NCBI GenBank assembly: GCA_964304625.1
Contig: OZ199838.1
Span: forward strand, 310,001-374,000
Direction: 5' to 3'
Origin: Kudoa neothunni
Taxonomy: Eukaryota > Cnidaria
Length of the DNA stretch: 64,000 nt
Position 1 is the first letter of the stretch; each line of letters starts with the position of its first letter. The position numbers were made by a program, and so were the translations under genes. The notes below the pieces were generated by a model, which was given only the letters and a program-made list of their open reading frames with translations, was not told the origin of the DNA and ran no database searches. This document shows positions 1 through 12,063 of the stretch, in pieces.

Positions 1-1421
1 GTCGAATGGGTGGTAACCACAATTCATTCGATTAGTGCTGTTGTTACAACAGAGATATTTTAAAAATGAATTTTCCTTTTTTAACAACTTGTATTTTTCT
101 TGATAATAAGTGACTTCATTTTCTAACGCGGATAGTTTGGTATCATATTGAGTTATAGATTGTTTGTAGCGGTTTTCCAACTTGGCGATGTTGATTTTGC
201 TTTTAAGCTTGAGATTTTCAAGTTTTTTCGATAGCAACGCGTTGATTTCAATTAAATATTTTTGACCGCGATAATCTGGCACAAACTTAGGATAGTCATA
301 TAAAGTGGGATAGTCATTGCTCCCATAGAGACCAACTGAAGAATCTGATGAATCGCTTAGATCGTGTTCGCATTTGAACTCGTAATTTCCATGACGAGCA
401 TTATTTTTAAATTTTGAATTAGGAACAATAGGTGGATTGACAACCGAAGTGCAATCAGCACTATAGGGATGATTGAGGTTGCAATGATGACAAAAAGGTT
501 TTCTTGAAGCATTCAAATGGGCGCTACTCTTCGCATTTGATTTGTAATCACGATCGTGATATTGATCGGAAGCTCGTATAATAGGAACAGCTAAAATAAT
601 TATAACATTAGCAATAGAAGCGCACAAAATCCACCCAATACAATAGATTACTATTATGGGGGTTGTGATTGTAGGCGGATCGTACAAACGGAGGTGAAAC
701 TCTCCTCTTAGCAGTATCACCAAACACACGATGAAATCCAATCTCATCTAATGTAACATAGCTGGAGTTGTTTTCATCGACATCATCAACATTAGGGGAT
801 CTGTAGGAATCAGTTATATCACGAAAACCACCATTTTTAGTGAGTGTTCGGTTAGGTGAAGGTTCCAACTGATGAGCCTGTCGAGTTTGTTTGGTTGCAG
901 CAGGCAGTGGCACTTTCGGAGAGTCTTGATTATGCTTGTAGGTACGGTATTTTTTTCTTTTTGTTGTAAATCTCGACCCTTTATCAGAACTACCCAACGC
1001 AGTGGAGGGGGTGGTATTGTCCAACAACATAACACCAGTAGTAGACAAACCAGAAGAGGTATAATCCATTTTTTTACGTGGATTAGAATTATGTAATCCA
1101 GTAATTTTCTTATGTGGTGTTTGGTGAGGTGGATCTCTTGTTGAAGTGCCACACTCAACTATGAGTCAAAATAAGATATGCGACAAATAGGCACATAGTT
1201 AAATCACTATTTTTTAAACGTGCCTCTCCTTTACGAGGGCCGCTTGAAGATGGATGGTGGTCGGATGTGGTTTTATTTGTGTTCTTACGCGTAGGATAAG
1301 CTTGATTTTGCATATGCGTAGAAGAAAACCAATGGATTCTATTGCAACTATCTGCTAACGAATTGCTATCAGCGGTTGGATCCAAATATTCACCTATCCC
1401 ACAAAACACACATACAACTTT
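1..1421 (-). CDS. unidentified gene, 3' end off the window: zinc-knuckle-like motif and coiled coil
   Basis: Three coding exons on the minus strand share one continuous frame: 1421-1208, 1158-652 and 590-1 (continuing off the left edge). They are separated by introns of 49 nt (1159-1207) and 61 nt (591-651) with GT/AG ends and matching phases. The first visible exon starts after an AG, so the true start lies upstream and was not found. The protein is Ser/Asn/Pro-rich and probably disordered. The last exon has CHHCNLNHPYSADC, a CX2CX3HX5C zinc-knuckle-like motif, then an acidic DSSDSS stretch. Roughly 80 residues rich in Lys, Leu and Glu follow and should form a coiled coil (KKLENLKLKSKINIAKLENR). 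The first exon also has a small Cys cluster (VVCVFCGIGE). I do not recognise the family. The knuckle could bind nucleic acid or protein and the coiled coil could dimerise; both are inference. No stop or frameshift is seen. Confidence 0.55.
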
Positions 1422-2547
1422 CTATTCATAACCACCGATCTAATTACTGGTGTTTATATGATTCACGAATGATTTGAAATTCTCTAATGGATTATTATCC
1501 ACAGAAATACTGTCCAAAACCTTCAAACTTGACGAACTAGCAATGTGCCGGTGCTCACCGAAAGGTTGGGACGAGGTTGCACGGTTTTGAATTACTAAAA
1601 AAATCGCTATTACCAATCAGATACACACTCCAATGAAGTCATTAACGCACGAGTTGATCGATCACCCATTGATAAATCGAGTTGTAATTATTGTAACCTA
1701 AAAAGTGGTCAACATTGCGCAATATTTAACAGGTTCTTTCTGCGTGCGCGCTGTTTGTATTTTTCGATTTTAGATAGATCTAGTTTTGTGCTACATTTAG
1801 CTTAAATAGGAAAAATTTATTTTAGTATTTTTAGGAATTAATCTTTTTGTTCAATCACGTATTTTGTGATTGCAACAAAAGACTTTTATTACCTTTGTAA
1901 AATCACTCGAGTTTTGTGTAGTTTCGAAAACAAATGATCACACCAATATCATCATTGTAGAACTTTATTTTTAAACGTTTATTATCAAAATTATCAAATA
2001 TTAGTATTTATTGTAATGAAGTTTAAAGTGTGAAAATTAATCTATCACGTATTCGATAGTATTTATGATTAGTGCACAATTTATCCTTTGAAAATTTTAC
2101 TATTTCAATATCAATGTTATTCCAAAATATCAATGATTCAATATGTTATTGTTATCTTCGTATGAAATTATTACGATAAAATCTTAATAATTATTAACTA
2201 GTTGAATGTGATCACGTCGAATAATTGAAAAAATATTGAAAATTAGTAAATTGGATAATTTTTCGAAATTTTTGTTTGATCGAATGAAGTTAAAATAGCA
2301 TTGATAATCATAACAATGATAAAGTTTATCATTATTCCCTAGTGAATTTTTGTTACTATTTAAAAACGCTAATAATCTTCTCGTATTGATAGATAAATAT
2401 TTTAAAAAATAATCTGTTTGTTCAAATCTAAACAATTTGATACGTTTTATATGAGAAGATGCGTTATTTAAATATCTAGGCCGAATATAATCCATTAATC
2501 AGCAATTTTTGCAATTAAGATTTAGCAGTATTTATATCCCATAAGGC
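1422..2547. other. AT-rich non-coding stretch
   Basis: No convincing gene is seen. A minus-strand open frame at 2184-2495 is Asn/Lys/Phe-rich with no recognised motif and reads like AT-rich background. A short sequence near 1714 (TTGCGCAATATTT) resembles the Tigger terminal motif described at 51.6 kb, but too little remains to call an element. Confidence 0.4.
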
Positions 2548-3017
2548 AAGGGTCGGGAGCCTATGGCACGCGAACAAATTCTCAATTTAAAAAATGCTTA
2601 TTTAAACTTTTTTGCGAATGTGCGAAACAATCACTACGGAAAATCGGTTACCTACTGTAATCACACACTGCAGCATGCGAGTATTGTTGCAATGGACAAT
2701 GTTGGACTCTGCGTTTGCATGTGAGCAGTCTTACTGCATCTGCATCTAAAGGCATGAAGGACAATCTATGGTCACGTATCCACTACATTACCAAGTCATA
2801 TCCAGACCAAACAGAACCTCAAATCGCATTGATGATGAGAAATATTCTTCATTGGTTAGCGGTTAGCGGTTAGCAATCGAGTAATAATGCTAGTAAAAAG
2901 AATTTAATGACTTCTATTTTTAGTTTAAAACATGTTGTATGACTTTCGTGTAGTTAATTTTTAAAAAAAATATGAGGCCTTCGTGGCTCTCTCACCAACA
3001 AAAGTTCCCAATCCATG
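2548..3017. mobile_element. non-autonomous hAT-like element
   Basis: The left end reads (C)AAGGGTCGGGAGCCTATGGC. The right end, reverse-complemented, reads CATGGATTGGGAACTTTTG, followed by the GAGAGCCACGAAGGC block typical of some hAT termini. The element is flanked by CATAAGGC at 2540-2547 and again at 3018-3025, an 8-bp target duplication as hAT elements make (one terminal C can be assigned either way). The interior of about 470 bp has no open transposase frame. The termini have diverged from each other, so this is an old copy. Confidence 0.6.
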
Positions 3018-3025
3018 CATAAGGC

Positions 3026-3430
3026 GTCTTTAAACTAAATTTCCCTTAATATTTCATCTTACTATACACCATGTTTCCCTAAATATAAGACAGGTTGTAT
3101 TTTCGGAGGTTTAATAAGGGACAAAATAATATTTTCATTGAAAGAAATAAGTTGAGTAACATAATTTGATGAGTATGTTTATCCTTTTTTTTAATAAAGA
3201 TAAATGACAATCAAATACCAAAATTTATGTGTTTAATGAGCATTTTACCTTTAAAACGTTTATTATTAGTAACTATCAATTAAAATTACATTTTTACAGA
3301 TATTTTGGTGTATAATTCAATATATCCAGATTTTGAATATTTTACTGGGCTTTATAAAAAAACTAACTTAAGAATGTCATTAGGTCTTATAATCTGTAAA
3401 CGCGGTCAAATTAAATTTGGCAACTAGTCA
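3026..3430. other. AT-rich non-coding stretch
   Basis: Nothing recognisable is seen between the hAT-like element and the mariner remnant. Confidence 0.3.
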
Positions 3431-3439
3431 TTTAAGCCG

Positions 3440-3790
3440 CGAAATCTTCTGGACATTGGTGCAGAAGGTGTCAAAAGGCCTATAGAAGAGATTTTGTATT
3501 AAATTCAATAATGATTTAAAAAGTAATACCGAAAAGAATGAAATGATTTTAAGCGCGTTTTTAAATCATTCAGTGAATATGAATAGAGTTTTTGAGTGGT
3601 AAGAACGCTTGAATGAAAGAAGAAACCTGACTCATAGTTAGAATCGTTCAGTTTGACTTTAATTATCGAAATTCCTGATAAAATAAAATATCTAAATGTC
3701 ATTGGATCATGTCAAGCTATATTGAAGAGTGATTTTTATATGAGAAAAGTTTACTTCTGCGCTCATCAAGAGACGATAATTTCATAAAAT
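3440..3790 (+). pseudogene. decayed mariner-type transposase fragment
   Basis: In plus-strand translation, around 3540-3640, a segment reads HSVNMNRVFEW, then a stop, then ERLNERRNL. This resembles the mariner helix-turn-helix block (S-x-x-x-V-F-E-W-x-x-R-F-x-E-G-R). About 100 nt further on, another frame gives AILKSDFYMRKV, like the mariner 'IL..DLGMRKVCA' block. Several stops and frame changes break it. No terminal repeats or TA duplications were found, and the catalytic part is not recognisable. It could be chance similarity; the order and spacing of the two blocks favour mariner. Confidence 0.35.
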
Positions 3791-4432
3791 TTAATGTAAA
3801 CGATGATGAATCTTGAGTTTACGATTATAATCTCGAAACTAAAGTTCTATCTTCATTTAAAAAAGAATAATTTACTACGTATACGCGCACCTCAACCTTG
3901 TACGGATAAAAGTGAATTTTATGGAATTTATGAGATGCTATTTACCGTCAATGACATCACATGCATTCCACTGGATATTTATTGAAACCTGCTTCAAAAT
4001 AATGCGCCTTCATGTAAATCTTTAAAGATTTTAGCTTTTTAATTATTTCAACCTCATATTTTTATAAAGTCATTTTTGAAGTGAAAACCCATATAATGTG
4101 TTTTAAATCGTTTAGAGTAGGTCTAAAATAGAAATAATGTTTTCTTAATTAATTTTCTAAACAAAATTGTAACACTTCTCGGGAGCCTTAAAAAATCTCA
4201 ATATCAAAATATAATATTGAAATTTTGAGATTCATGTAATTCATGAATGACTCCAAAATATTCTGATCCGAATGTTAACTTTATTAATTTGTTAATCATA
4301 ATGTACAAAATAGTTTACTATAACGTTATCTAAAAATTCTAATTTTCCGTGGTTAAAACTTTGAAAAATTTAACTTTACGAAAACAACTTGATTTCTGAC
4401 TGTTAACTTTCCATTTCAAATTTGGTTTTCAA

Positions 4433-5089
4433 TCAATGATCCATCGAATTATAATTTTTTATGTTAGAAAATAATTTTAAAATACTGGTTGGAAGGAAAT
4501 TTTCCATTAGTGTGCTCCAATGTTGCTGATTGGTTGATTCGAATGGAGAATTGCAGTTGTTATTGTTAGCTGTGGCTGCTTGTGTGGAATGATTAGTAGG
4601 AAGGGATTGGTTTTCGGTATGTTCTTGTCCAACACAACCGCCGTTGTATTGATTGTAACAAGGATTAATGCGTTGAATGCCGTTGGCGGTATGATGAGTA
4701 GATTCATAATGTGTGGGGGTGATCTGAGTTAGGGTACCATCATGGTTGTTGAATGTGAAACAAAAGGGATTGCGAGATCGATTGTTTTGCATGTTTTCAG
4801 CGTCGCTATCATCAATGTTTTCCACGTTGATGACGAAGAATTTGGATTTTTCGTACTCTACCAACGAACCATTATCAGAAGTTTGAACCTGGTGGGTTGT
4901 TATGTTGATAACTTTGCTATTTGATCGTTTATGCCGTCTTTTCTTGGTTCCATTTACGGCGTAGATGTGAGTGTTGCTTGACAATGAGTTTTGTGCAGAT
5001 CGAAGTTGAACGGAGTTTTCACTTTGAATATCGTTACCGATTTCGCCATTATGATTGAGATTGTTTTGCAAAGGATTGGGTGATACCAT
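4433..5089 (-). CDS. unidentified Asn/Ser/His-rich protein, 218 aa or the last exon of a longer one
   Basis: An open frame of 218 codons starts at ATG 5089 (MVSPNPLQNNLNHNGEIG). The frame stays open upstream to about 5170 and there encodes a hydrophobic run (AQVLIPTIIAKAIMV) that looks like a membrane segment. The ATG may therefore be internal to a longer exon whose splice acceptor lies near 5170. The rest is low-complexity and hydrophilic: a basic patch TKKRRHKRSNSK that could be a nuclear-localisation signal, an acidic stretch NIDDSDAENMQNNRSRN, a few cysteines (NPCYNQYNGGC) and Asn/Gln runs. No known domain is recognised. Its composition is more balanced than the AT-rich background, which supports a real gene. 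Confidence 0.5.
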   Translation of the reverse strand: MVSPNPLQNNLNHNGEIGNDIQSENSVQLRSAQNSLSSNTHIYAVNGTKKRRHKRSNSKVINITTHQVQTSDNGSLVEYEKSKFFVINVENIDDSDAENMQNNRSRNPFCFTFNNHDGTLTQITPTHYESTHHTANGIQRINPCYNQYNGGCVGQEHTENQSLPTNHSTQAATANNNNCNSPFESTNQQHWSTLMENFLPTSILKLFSNIKNYNSMDH

Positions 5090-5483
5090 TATCGCCTTAG
5101 CAATTATTGTTGGAATTAAGACTTGAGCGTTCCGTTGAAAAAACTCGACCCGAGCTTCGTCCTCAATTACTCAATATTCTCTCACCAATAATCTTCGTCT
5201 AATAACTCCCTATTCAGATTAACATATTGTTAAGTTTGACTCAATCTGCTAACAGAAAAAATAAAGATACGCAAATACGTTGAGTTCGACCTGATTCCTG
5301 TACTAAATACACAGTTTATGTGAATCACATGGGGCCGGTTCATCATAATTCTAAAACTCATCCTCTTATTTTTTAAGGATTGATTGATCTGTTTAGCGAG
5401 GTGGCTATTTTCCTTGAATAATAAATGGATTCTTATTAAAATCAGATGATACAAAATCAACACAATTCAAGTCTAGCGTTTTT

Positions 5484-5511
5484 ATTGGTCCGCTCATTAA
5501 AATCAACCAAT
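5484..5511 (-). promoter_or_regulatory. inverted pair of CCAAT boxes
   Basis: ATTGG (5484-5488) and CCAAT (5507-5511) face each other about 20 bp apart, roughly 400 bp upstream of the 4433-5089 gene. CCAAT pairs of this kind are bound by NF-Y in animals. No TATA box or initiator was tied to it, so it may be coincidence. Confidence 0.2.
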
Positions 5512-8500
5512 CTATCCCCAATGCATAGATAGGGACAGATTTTACTCCAACGTCTCTCGAATGAACAATAATATGGAGCGAAGATTATTGCAGAATAACT
5601 CAAAAAATGACGAAAATTTTCTAAGGCTAAACAATATCGATGGGATTCGAATCATTTTCACCTTAATATTCTTAACTTTGAGATTTATTTCAAGTGTGCT
5701 ATTTTAAGGTTGTTCGTGACTTTTCTATTTTGATTAACCCTTAATGATTATCCAAACGATCCATATATTATTTGTGATGCCAAAACAAATTCGCTCATTT
5801 AACTAATTGCATTTGATAGGTCACAACAACATTTTTAACTATAAACGTAATATAGTTATATTTCTGGAATTTTTCGATGACAATAACTCTAAATTTAAAC
5901 AATATAAAGTTAAAAATTAATTCTAATAGGATTTTTTGCCCATACAAAAGTCCTTATTCTAATAGGACAGCTAATTTCAACCAATATCATCTGGAATTAT
6001 CCAGATAAATCATTCCTTCTAATTCCTATCAATGTTACCAAACAGCATATAATTATAGAAAAATATTTTGCAATGCTGTTGAGATAACAAAAACTGACTT
6101 ATATACACCTGACAATTATTACACAACAAATTTTATCTAATAATTTTCCAAACAGACAATGTAAGTTCCCTAAGTTCTGATTTATTTAGTGCTCGAGCTC
6201 ATGTCACTCTCACACTTTGAGATTAGGGTTTAAAAAATGAAACTTTTAAGTATCATATGGAGGATTATATATGTTAAGTAATTGGATCGAAGTACGTCGA
6301 GATTCGATATTGCGTAATTATTGGGACTGAGGAAAAATTACGCAATATATACTCGTGTGCGATCGCGTACAAGGAACATACATTTTTAAACTTGTTTTGT
6401 ACGATTATCTTATTTTCAATCTATGTTAATTCATTATCCATAATATAAGAAAATTATTTTGGGTCAAAAACAACAAAAGAACTAATTTTTTTAATTAATT
6501 CGACTATTTTAGATTTATGCCACTTTTGAGATGATAATTTTAATTTTCGATCTTTTCTTAATATTATTGCTGCATGTTTCATATCTTTTATCGAAAATTT
6601 TGTTTGTTCATTAACAGGTTCGATTTCATTCTGAATTGGATTTTATTATTTCCTTCCGTCTTTCATGTCATATCACAATAGATTTAATTTTAGATGCTTT
6701 AATTAATTTTTATTTTCGGAAAAAACACAGGATTTTTTAAAAAATTTTACAAGAATTTCTGGTGGGATGCTATTTGAGATTCAAAATTGCATAAAGGAAA
6801 GTATATTTAGTATATGACCACACATTATTTCTTATATATATTTAAAGTGATAAAATAATTCTTAATAATAAAATAAAAGAATAGTCATAACGAGTATTAA
6901 GCTAATTATGGGAACTTCTAGTTTTGTTGCAAAATCCCCAATGCAACACAGTCTGCACACGTGAAATCTTCGTTAAATTTCCAAAAATCAATGAAAACCC
7001 ATATCATTGTCTTTACATTAACATCAAAGTTAATTATTTACCTTAAAACCATTTTTATAGTGTTTCGTTTTCAAAATTATTTGACTCAACTATTTTTATT
7101 AGTTTTACAAATCTCGTTACAAATTTTCTTCTCTATTATTTTTCAAAAGCGACTATAAACATTTCGAATATGTCCAAAAAAATAGCTATCAATTTATCTT
7201 TTAAATTTAATTCTTTTAAAAAACTAATTTTACAATATAAAAAAGTGCACAGAAAATAGAATTTTTGTAATCTAATGTTGTAAAAGTATTAACGTTATAC
7301 ATTATTTTTTTGAATACATATGTAATGTAAAAATTATGTTTAATCTTTTTAATATCTACAAATAATTATTACATTTAAGGTTACCATTTAACTATGTAAT
7401 TTATATATATTTCCATAGATTAATTGAATGAATTAGTGTATTTTTAGAATTGTTTTAATATATTTTCAATGCAAAATATTCCAGATCCTTGGAGTAACTG
7501 ATTAGTTTGTACATAAAGTAAATGTACATTATTGTAGGTTTTCTCAATAAAACCTAAGATTGTCCCTTCAATCTCGAAATTTCGAGTAATTTCGGAAATT
7601 TTTGATAATAAAGTATTGAAAATACTTGCATCATTAAGCTCCCATTTGATATGTTCTCCTAATTTATAGAAGATATAAAAATAGGTTTCAATAAGGGTGT
7701 TCTTTACCGCAAAGGAAGTACAGCCCTTTACCGAAGGAATGAGACAACTTTCAGTCTGTATTTACCAGAGATGGAGACGAAATCTCCTTAATTGACTTTA
7801 TTCTTTGTGTAAAATGCAACAGTTCTTTTAGATATAAATTTACATCTGGCAATATACAACAGATAAACAATAATTAGTTACGATGAATGATAAAATTTGC
7901 ATCAACATTAAAATTAACTCTCGTTTAGTTTCTTTTATCACGCCTTTGAATAAAATTAACACAAAACGTTTTTTGAAGTATACATTTAAGATAATTAATA
8001 ATTTATTCAACTGTAACATTAATCGTACAGTAAAAAGCATTAGACGTTTCAATCTGCTGATATCACGCATTACATTTTTTGATTACTTTCACAATTTGTA
8101 AAAACTGTGATATTAAAATAAGCATGTGTAAGAACCAAATAAAACAACTCGAATATGATAGATAGTTTGAAATGAGAAAAATTATTAATTATAGAGCTTC
8201 GTAATGTAAATAACAAAATATATTTAAAGTTTTCCTAAGAATCGATTTATTAATGGTATAAATCTTCCGGGGTCATATTTTTAACATATCTCAAAAACTG
8301 AAGCTTATTATAAGAAACCCATGAATATGGTTTCGTTCGTTTTTTATGCCTGAAATTTTGTTAATGTTCCGGGCAGAAATTGGGTCATTACTTTTTATTC
8401 GTGTAAGCAACAGCAGGAACGAAAACAGAAAGTGCATTGTCTGTCTTTACGTTACAAAAATGCACTTTAGCCGCTATTTATCGTATAACTGAAAAATTCA

Positions 8501-10430
8501 TAATTTTAATTTCTGGGTAAACCTTCAAAATATTTTAAGGTTAAAGATAGAAACCAATTAAAGCCGGTAATAATATCTAACACCATCCCCCAATAACCCA
8601 ACTTCTATCTCTTATTCCATGTGAATACATATTTACATATATTTAATTGTGAAATGTTCCAAAGCAACGATTTTGAACAAAATGCTTCCCTTATATATAT
8701 ATATATAAATATGTATAAACAGCGGGTGGTCACTCGTTCGTAAATCCTCAAGCGTATTGAAAAATATACGAAAAACTCGTACAAAATAATCAAAATTAAT
8801 TAAAATTAAAAAAAATTTTCATTATTCGATGCATTCTGTTATAAAATAATATTATGTATCTTCATAAAAAAATTAATGAAATATAAATCTTCTTTGTTTA
8901 AAAGTAAGGACAAGTCGACAGTACGAAAAGCTGGCTCCCACTGTATATACTACATAGGCAGTAGCTCTTTGCATGGATGGGAATATCTCCCAGAATAAAT
9001 GAGATATTAGAAATCCGATTTCACAAATAAAATAGGCTATGTTTTTCCTATAAAAGCTAAACAAATTTTTTTAGTAATTTTGAATGAAAAATTTGTCTAT
9101 TAAAACTATACTTTAACCATCTCTCATGTATCAAAGTCGTACTTTTGTTGATTTAATAAAATTTTTAAATGCTTATACATCATATGTTAGTTAATTAAGT
9201 TCTACTGTCAACCATAAAATTGATTATTATCATGTTAGACGTTGCGCACACAAACCATTGGCCTCATGCCTCGCGTGATCTCACAATTTTAATAATTGTA
9301 ATACATTGAGCGTTAATTCTCGTTTGATCTAAATTGTATTATAAAATTCATAGATTTTATTGTTCTGCGTCGTAACTTTATACGCTAAACCATTTGGTTA
9401 CATTGGACCTATCCGGTGAATTTAAAATATAAATCTCAGCGAATATCCTTTTTGACGGTTATACTATTAAACTCATGTTTCAATAAAATAAAAATATGCT
9501 TTATGTATTTATTTTTAGATTTTGCACCATTTTTATATTGTTGAGATAAGTGATAAAAAATGCTTTTGACTTATTCACATTCATAATCGAGTTATTTTCA
9601 AATGCGTAAAAATCAAATATTTTGATTTGTGATGATTACTCTACTTTAAAGTTGATTATAATTAAAAAAAATTATTTAGTATTTTTGTTTTTAGTTACTC
9701 AATGCATATAAATAAAAGGGCAACTTAATAAAATAAATTAAAAATTGTCATATTTTAATTTTTGAACAAATTTTGTTATAGCATTTTTTAAATCATGAAT
9801 AAACTATGCGAAAAAATGTATAAACTAAAAACCACGTTAATTTATGCCATAGTTAAATTGAAACATCTTCATTGGAATTTTGAATAGAATAAATCAGAAA
9901 GTTCTGTTTTTCAAATACAAAGTCATAAGATTGAGCATTTACAAACTTATTCCTAGTACATATAAATAAAAAAAATCGGGTGAACAATTAACGACTTTGA
10001 ATTTGTTAAAATTATAGAGAAATAATAATTTTTGTGATGTATTTATCAACAACATAGGGATTCCACGTGAATCCGAATGTACTCGACTTAAACTTTATTT
10101 CCAGTTTATAGGTTAATTCTTGTTGAGCTAAATTCAACCACGTAATGTAATTTTTTGTGATAAGATCAAGAATGAAAAAACTTTTGAAAAAGGAATGAAT
10201 TAACAGGATAAATTGTTGGAAACGACGTTATTTCCGATTTTGTATGCGATACATCCCCAAGTTCGTACACAGATACAGTAGTACTGTAGTTTAGCTGATG
10301 TTTTAAAAGAAATAAAATATTTTATTCCAAAAAATAATGCATTGCTGAATTTTGATAGGAATATTTCTCCTAATATTGATTACAAAAATTCATTGTGAAC
10401 GAATCACACAATCATGTTAATACATTGACT
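5512..10430. other. long AT-rich stretch without recognisable genes
   Basis: About 4.9 kb of AT-rich DNA. Overlapping open frames on both strands at 7840-8101 have no recognisable motif. The segment near 7700-7790 (CTTTACCGCAAAGGAAGTAC, then a similar CCTTTACCGAAGGAATGAG) is less AT-rich than its surroundings and carries a short direct repeat of unknown nature. Apart from the hairpin at 6307-6348, nothing can be assigned. Confidence 0.4.
6307..6348. repeat. inverted repeat matching the Tigger terminal hairpin
   Basis: ATATTGCGTAATT at 6307-6319 is followed after 16 nt by its exact reverse complement at 6336-6348. The Tigger element at 51595 begins with nearly the same hairpin (51609-51651), including a similar loop (TTGGGACTGAGG here, TTGGGAATGA there). 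This is probably the remaining end of a related element or MITE; a partner end was not found. Confidence 0.5.
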
Positions 10431-10479
10431 TAATATCTTCGAACTAGAGGATCCCCGACCCTCGATTTTTTGAAGCCCT

Positions 10480-11512
10480 ATTTTCGACACACCACCACCC
10501 CTCGCAAAAGCTTTGTTTTTAAATGGTGTCATACAACCTCTAAAATGTTTGTATGATCCTTGTCAGCTGTAACGTATTTTTTTAAGTGGTTTATAGTTAT
10601 ATGGTTATACCCATAAATTCTTAATCGTTTGTACACTCTCCATTCGTCTGTGTATATTGTGGAGCCATGTGATACCTCTTGAATAATTAGGGTTATAAGG
10701 ATATATTTATCCCATCGATGCACAATGAAAAATCTTGACTCCAGCAATTTACGTTTACCTTTATCATCAACATAACATTCAAATATCCCAACTACCCACG
10801 GACCTTCTATTCTGTTCCCATATATTTAGACATTAGCACCACCAGAATCGTCATCCACGTCATCATCAGGTGATGATGGAGAATACGTTTCATTAGGAGT
10901 ACTTCTCCAGACATCTGCTCCCAAGTACCTACCACGATTATTTTTCTGTTTTACCCCCAAAAGGCATTATTCTATTTCAATAATTCTTTATCCGTCGAAC
11001 TTTTCACGCCGCTGAAAACTTCCCCGACAAATTTTTCTTAAAGACGAGTACGAATATATACTGGTTTTGCCTGTTATTCCAGTTAAAATAATCGCCTGAC
11101 ATTTAAGCTTTTCTATGGCCCAAAAATAAACCAGCTCAAAAATATCAGAGACCGATAGCTTGGAAGAATTATCTTGAAATTTATTCATTATTTTAAAGTA
11201 AGTTGAGGCTCTTGAAGAGAAGCATGTCTTACAATCACTTCTACAAGTATGTTCATAATAATTTCAGAAACATTAAATCACTTTTAAAAAATATAAGTGA
11301 GTTTTTCTGATTCACGGGTAAAATGTAGGTTTGTGGAATTGTTTTTTAACCTTTGTTCACTCCTTAATTTATGGGTGTTTACCTACGTTAGTTTTTGCAC
11401 CTGTTCGGCATTTCCTGTAATAGACCTTTCTCGGTTAAGAAGTTTAGCAAAGTTTCTTGATCTAGAAATAACTTGTAAAACTGGCGCTTTGACTTAGATT
11501 CTATCATTACTA
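10480..11512 (-). pseudogene. Merlin-family (ISXO2-like DDE) transposase, broken
   Basis: Read on the minus strand from about 11512, the pieces come in family order. First is LLNFLTEKGLLQEMPNRC, the N-terminal block with the start of its zinc motif. Next, from about 11240, is CKTCFSSRAS, followed by NSSKLSVSDIFELVYFWAIE, the usual block before the catalytic core. Then come KQKNNRGRYLGADVW, YGNRIEGPWVVGIFE, and the strongest block HGSTIYTDEWRVYKRLRIYG with NHITINH and HTNI. Merlin transposases carry a DDE/K catalytic triad, and TDEW holds the second acid. At least four frame changes or stops interrupt it, so it cannot be active. The C-terminal end is short (LRGVVVCRK, then stop). Terminal inverted repeats and the 8-9 bp target duplication were not found. 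Confidence 0.7.
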
Positions 11513-11519
11513 AGCTTCA

Positions 11520-12026
11520 GTCAGTAGTGTGTTTCAAAGAATTTTTAAATATAACTCACCAATTCATCTCTGATCAAAATTGTTCAAACTAATAATTAAA
11601 ATCACAAAAACTATATCTAACACCAAGAATGTATAACCAAAGTAAAGATCTATTGATAATTCCTATAATATCATAAAATTTAACCAAACTGAACATAATA
11701 ATAGCCTCAAAGTTGTATATATGCGGAAACTTAGGGAAATACAGCATAAAAAACGCGCCAAGTTGTGCGCACGCTACCATAATTGCTGAACCAACATTTT
11801 TGATTTTTTAAAGCTGATATTTTGAAAGATATTAATGATCACTCCATATTTACAAAATAGAAACAGATGATTTATTAAAAAATTGGTTGACGTGGGCATG
11901 CGCACATGACGAATTTGGGAAGGTGGATACTCCCCAATTACCCTCTAATTTTAAATATCTCTCCTATTCTAGGAGATATTACCATCCATGAAAATAGCCA
12001 CGTCCCTGTATGTATATTTATATATA

Positions 12027-12063
<37 letters not shown>

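Noticed and set aside
814-1158. Open frame overlapping the left-edge gene on the same strand
   Set aside because: The splice sites and composition support the other frame; this one breaks the exon chain.
2184-2495. 103-codon minus-strand frame
   Set aside because: Asn/Lys/Phe-rich like background, no splice context and no motif.
7840-8101. Overlapping open frames on both strands
   Set aside because: Neither has a recognisable motif and both have AT-rich composition.
11589-11800. Hydrophobic minus-strand frame that could be a membrane-protein exon
   Set aside because: A plausible 42-nt intron follows, but the continued frame stops at once and no other exon was found.
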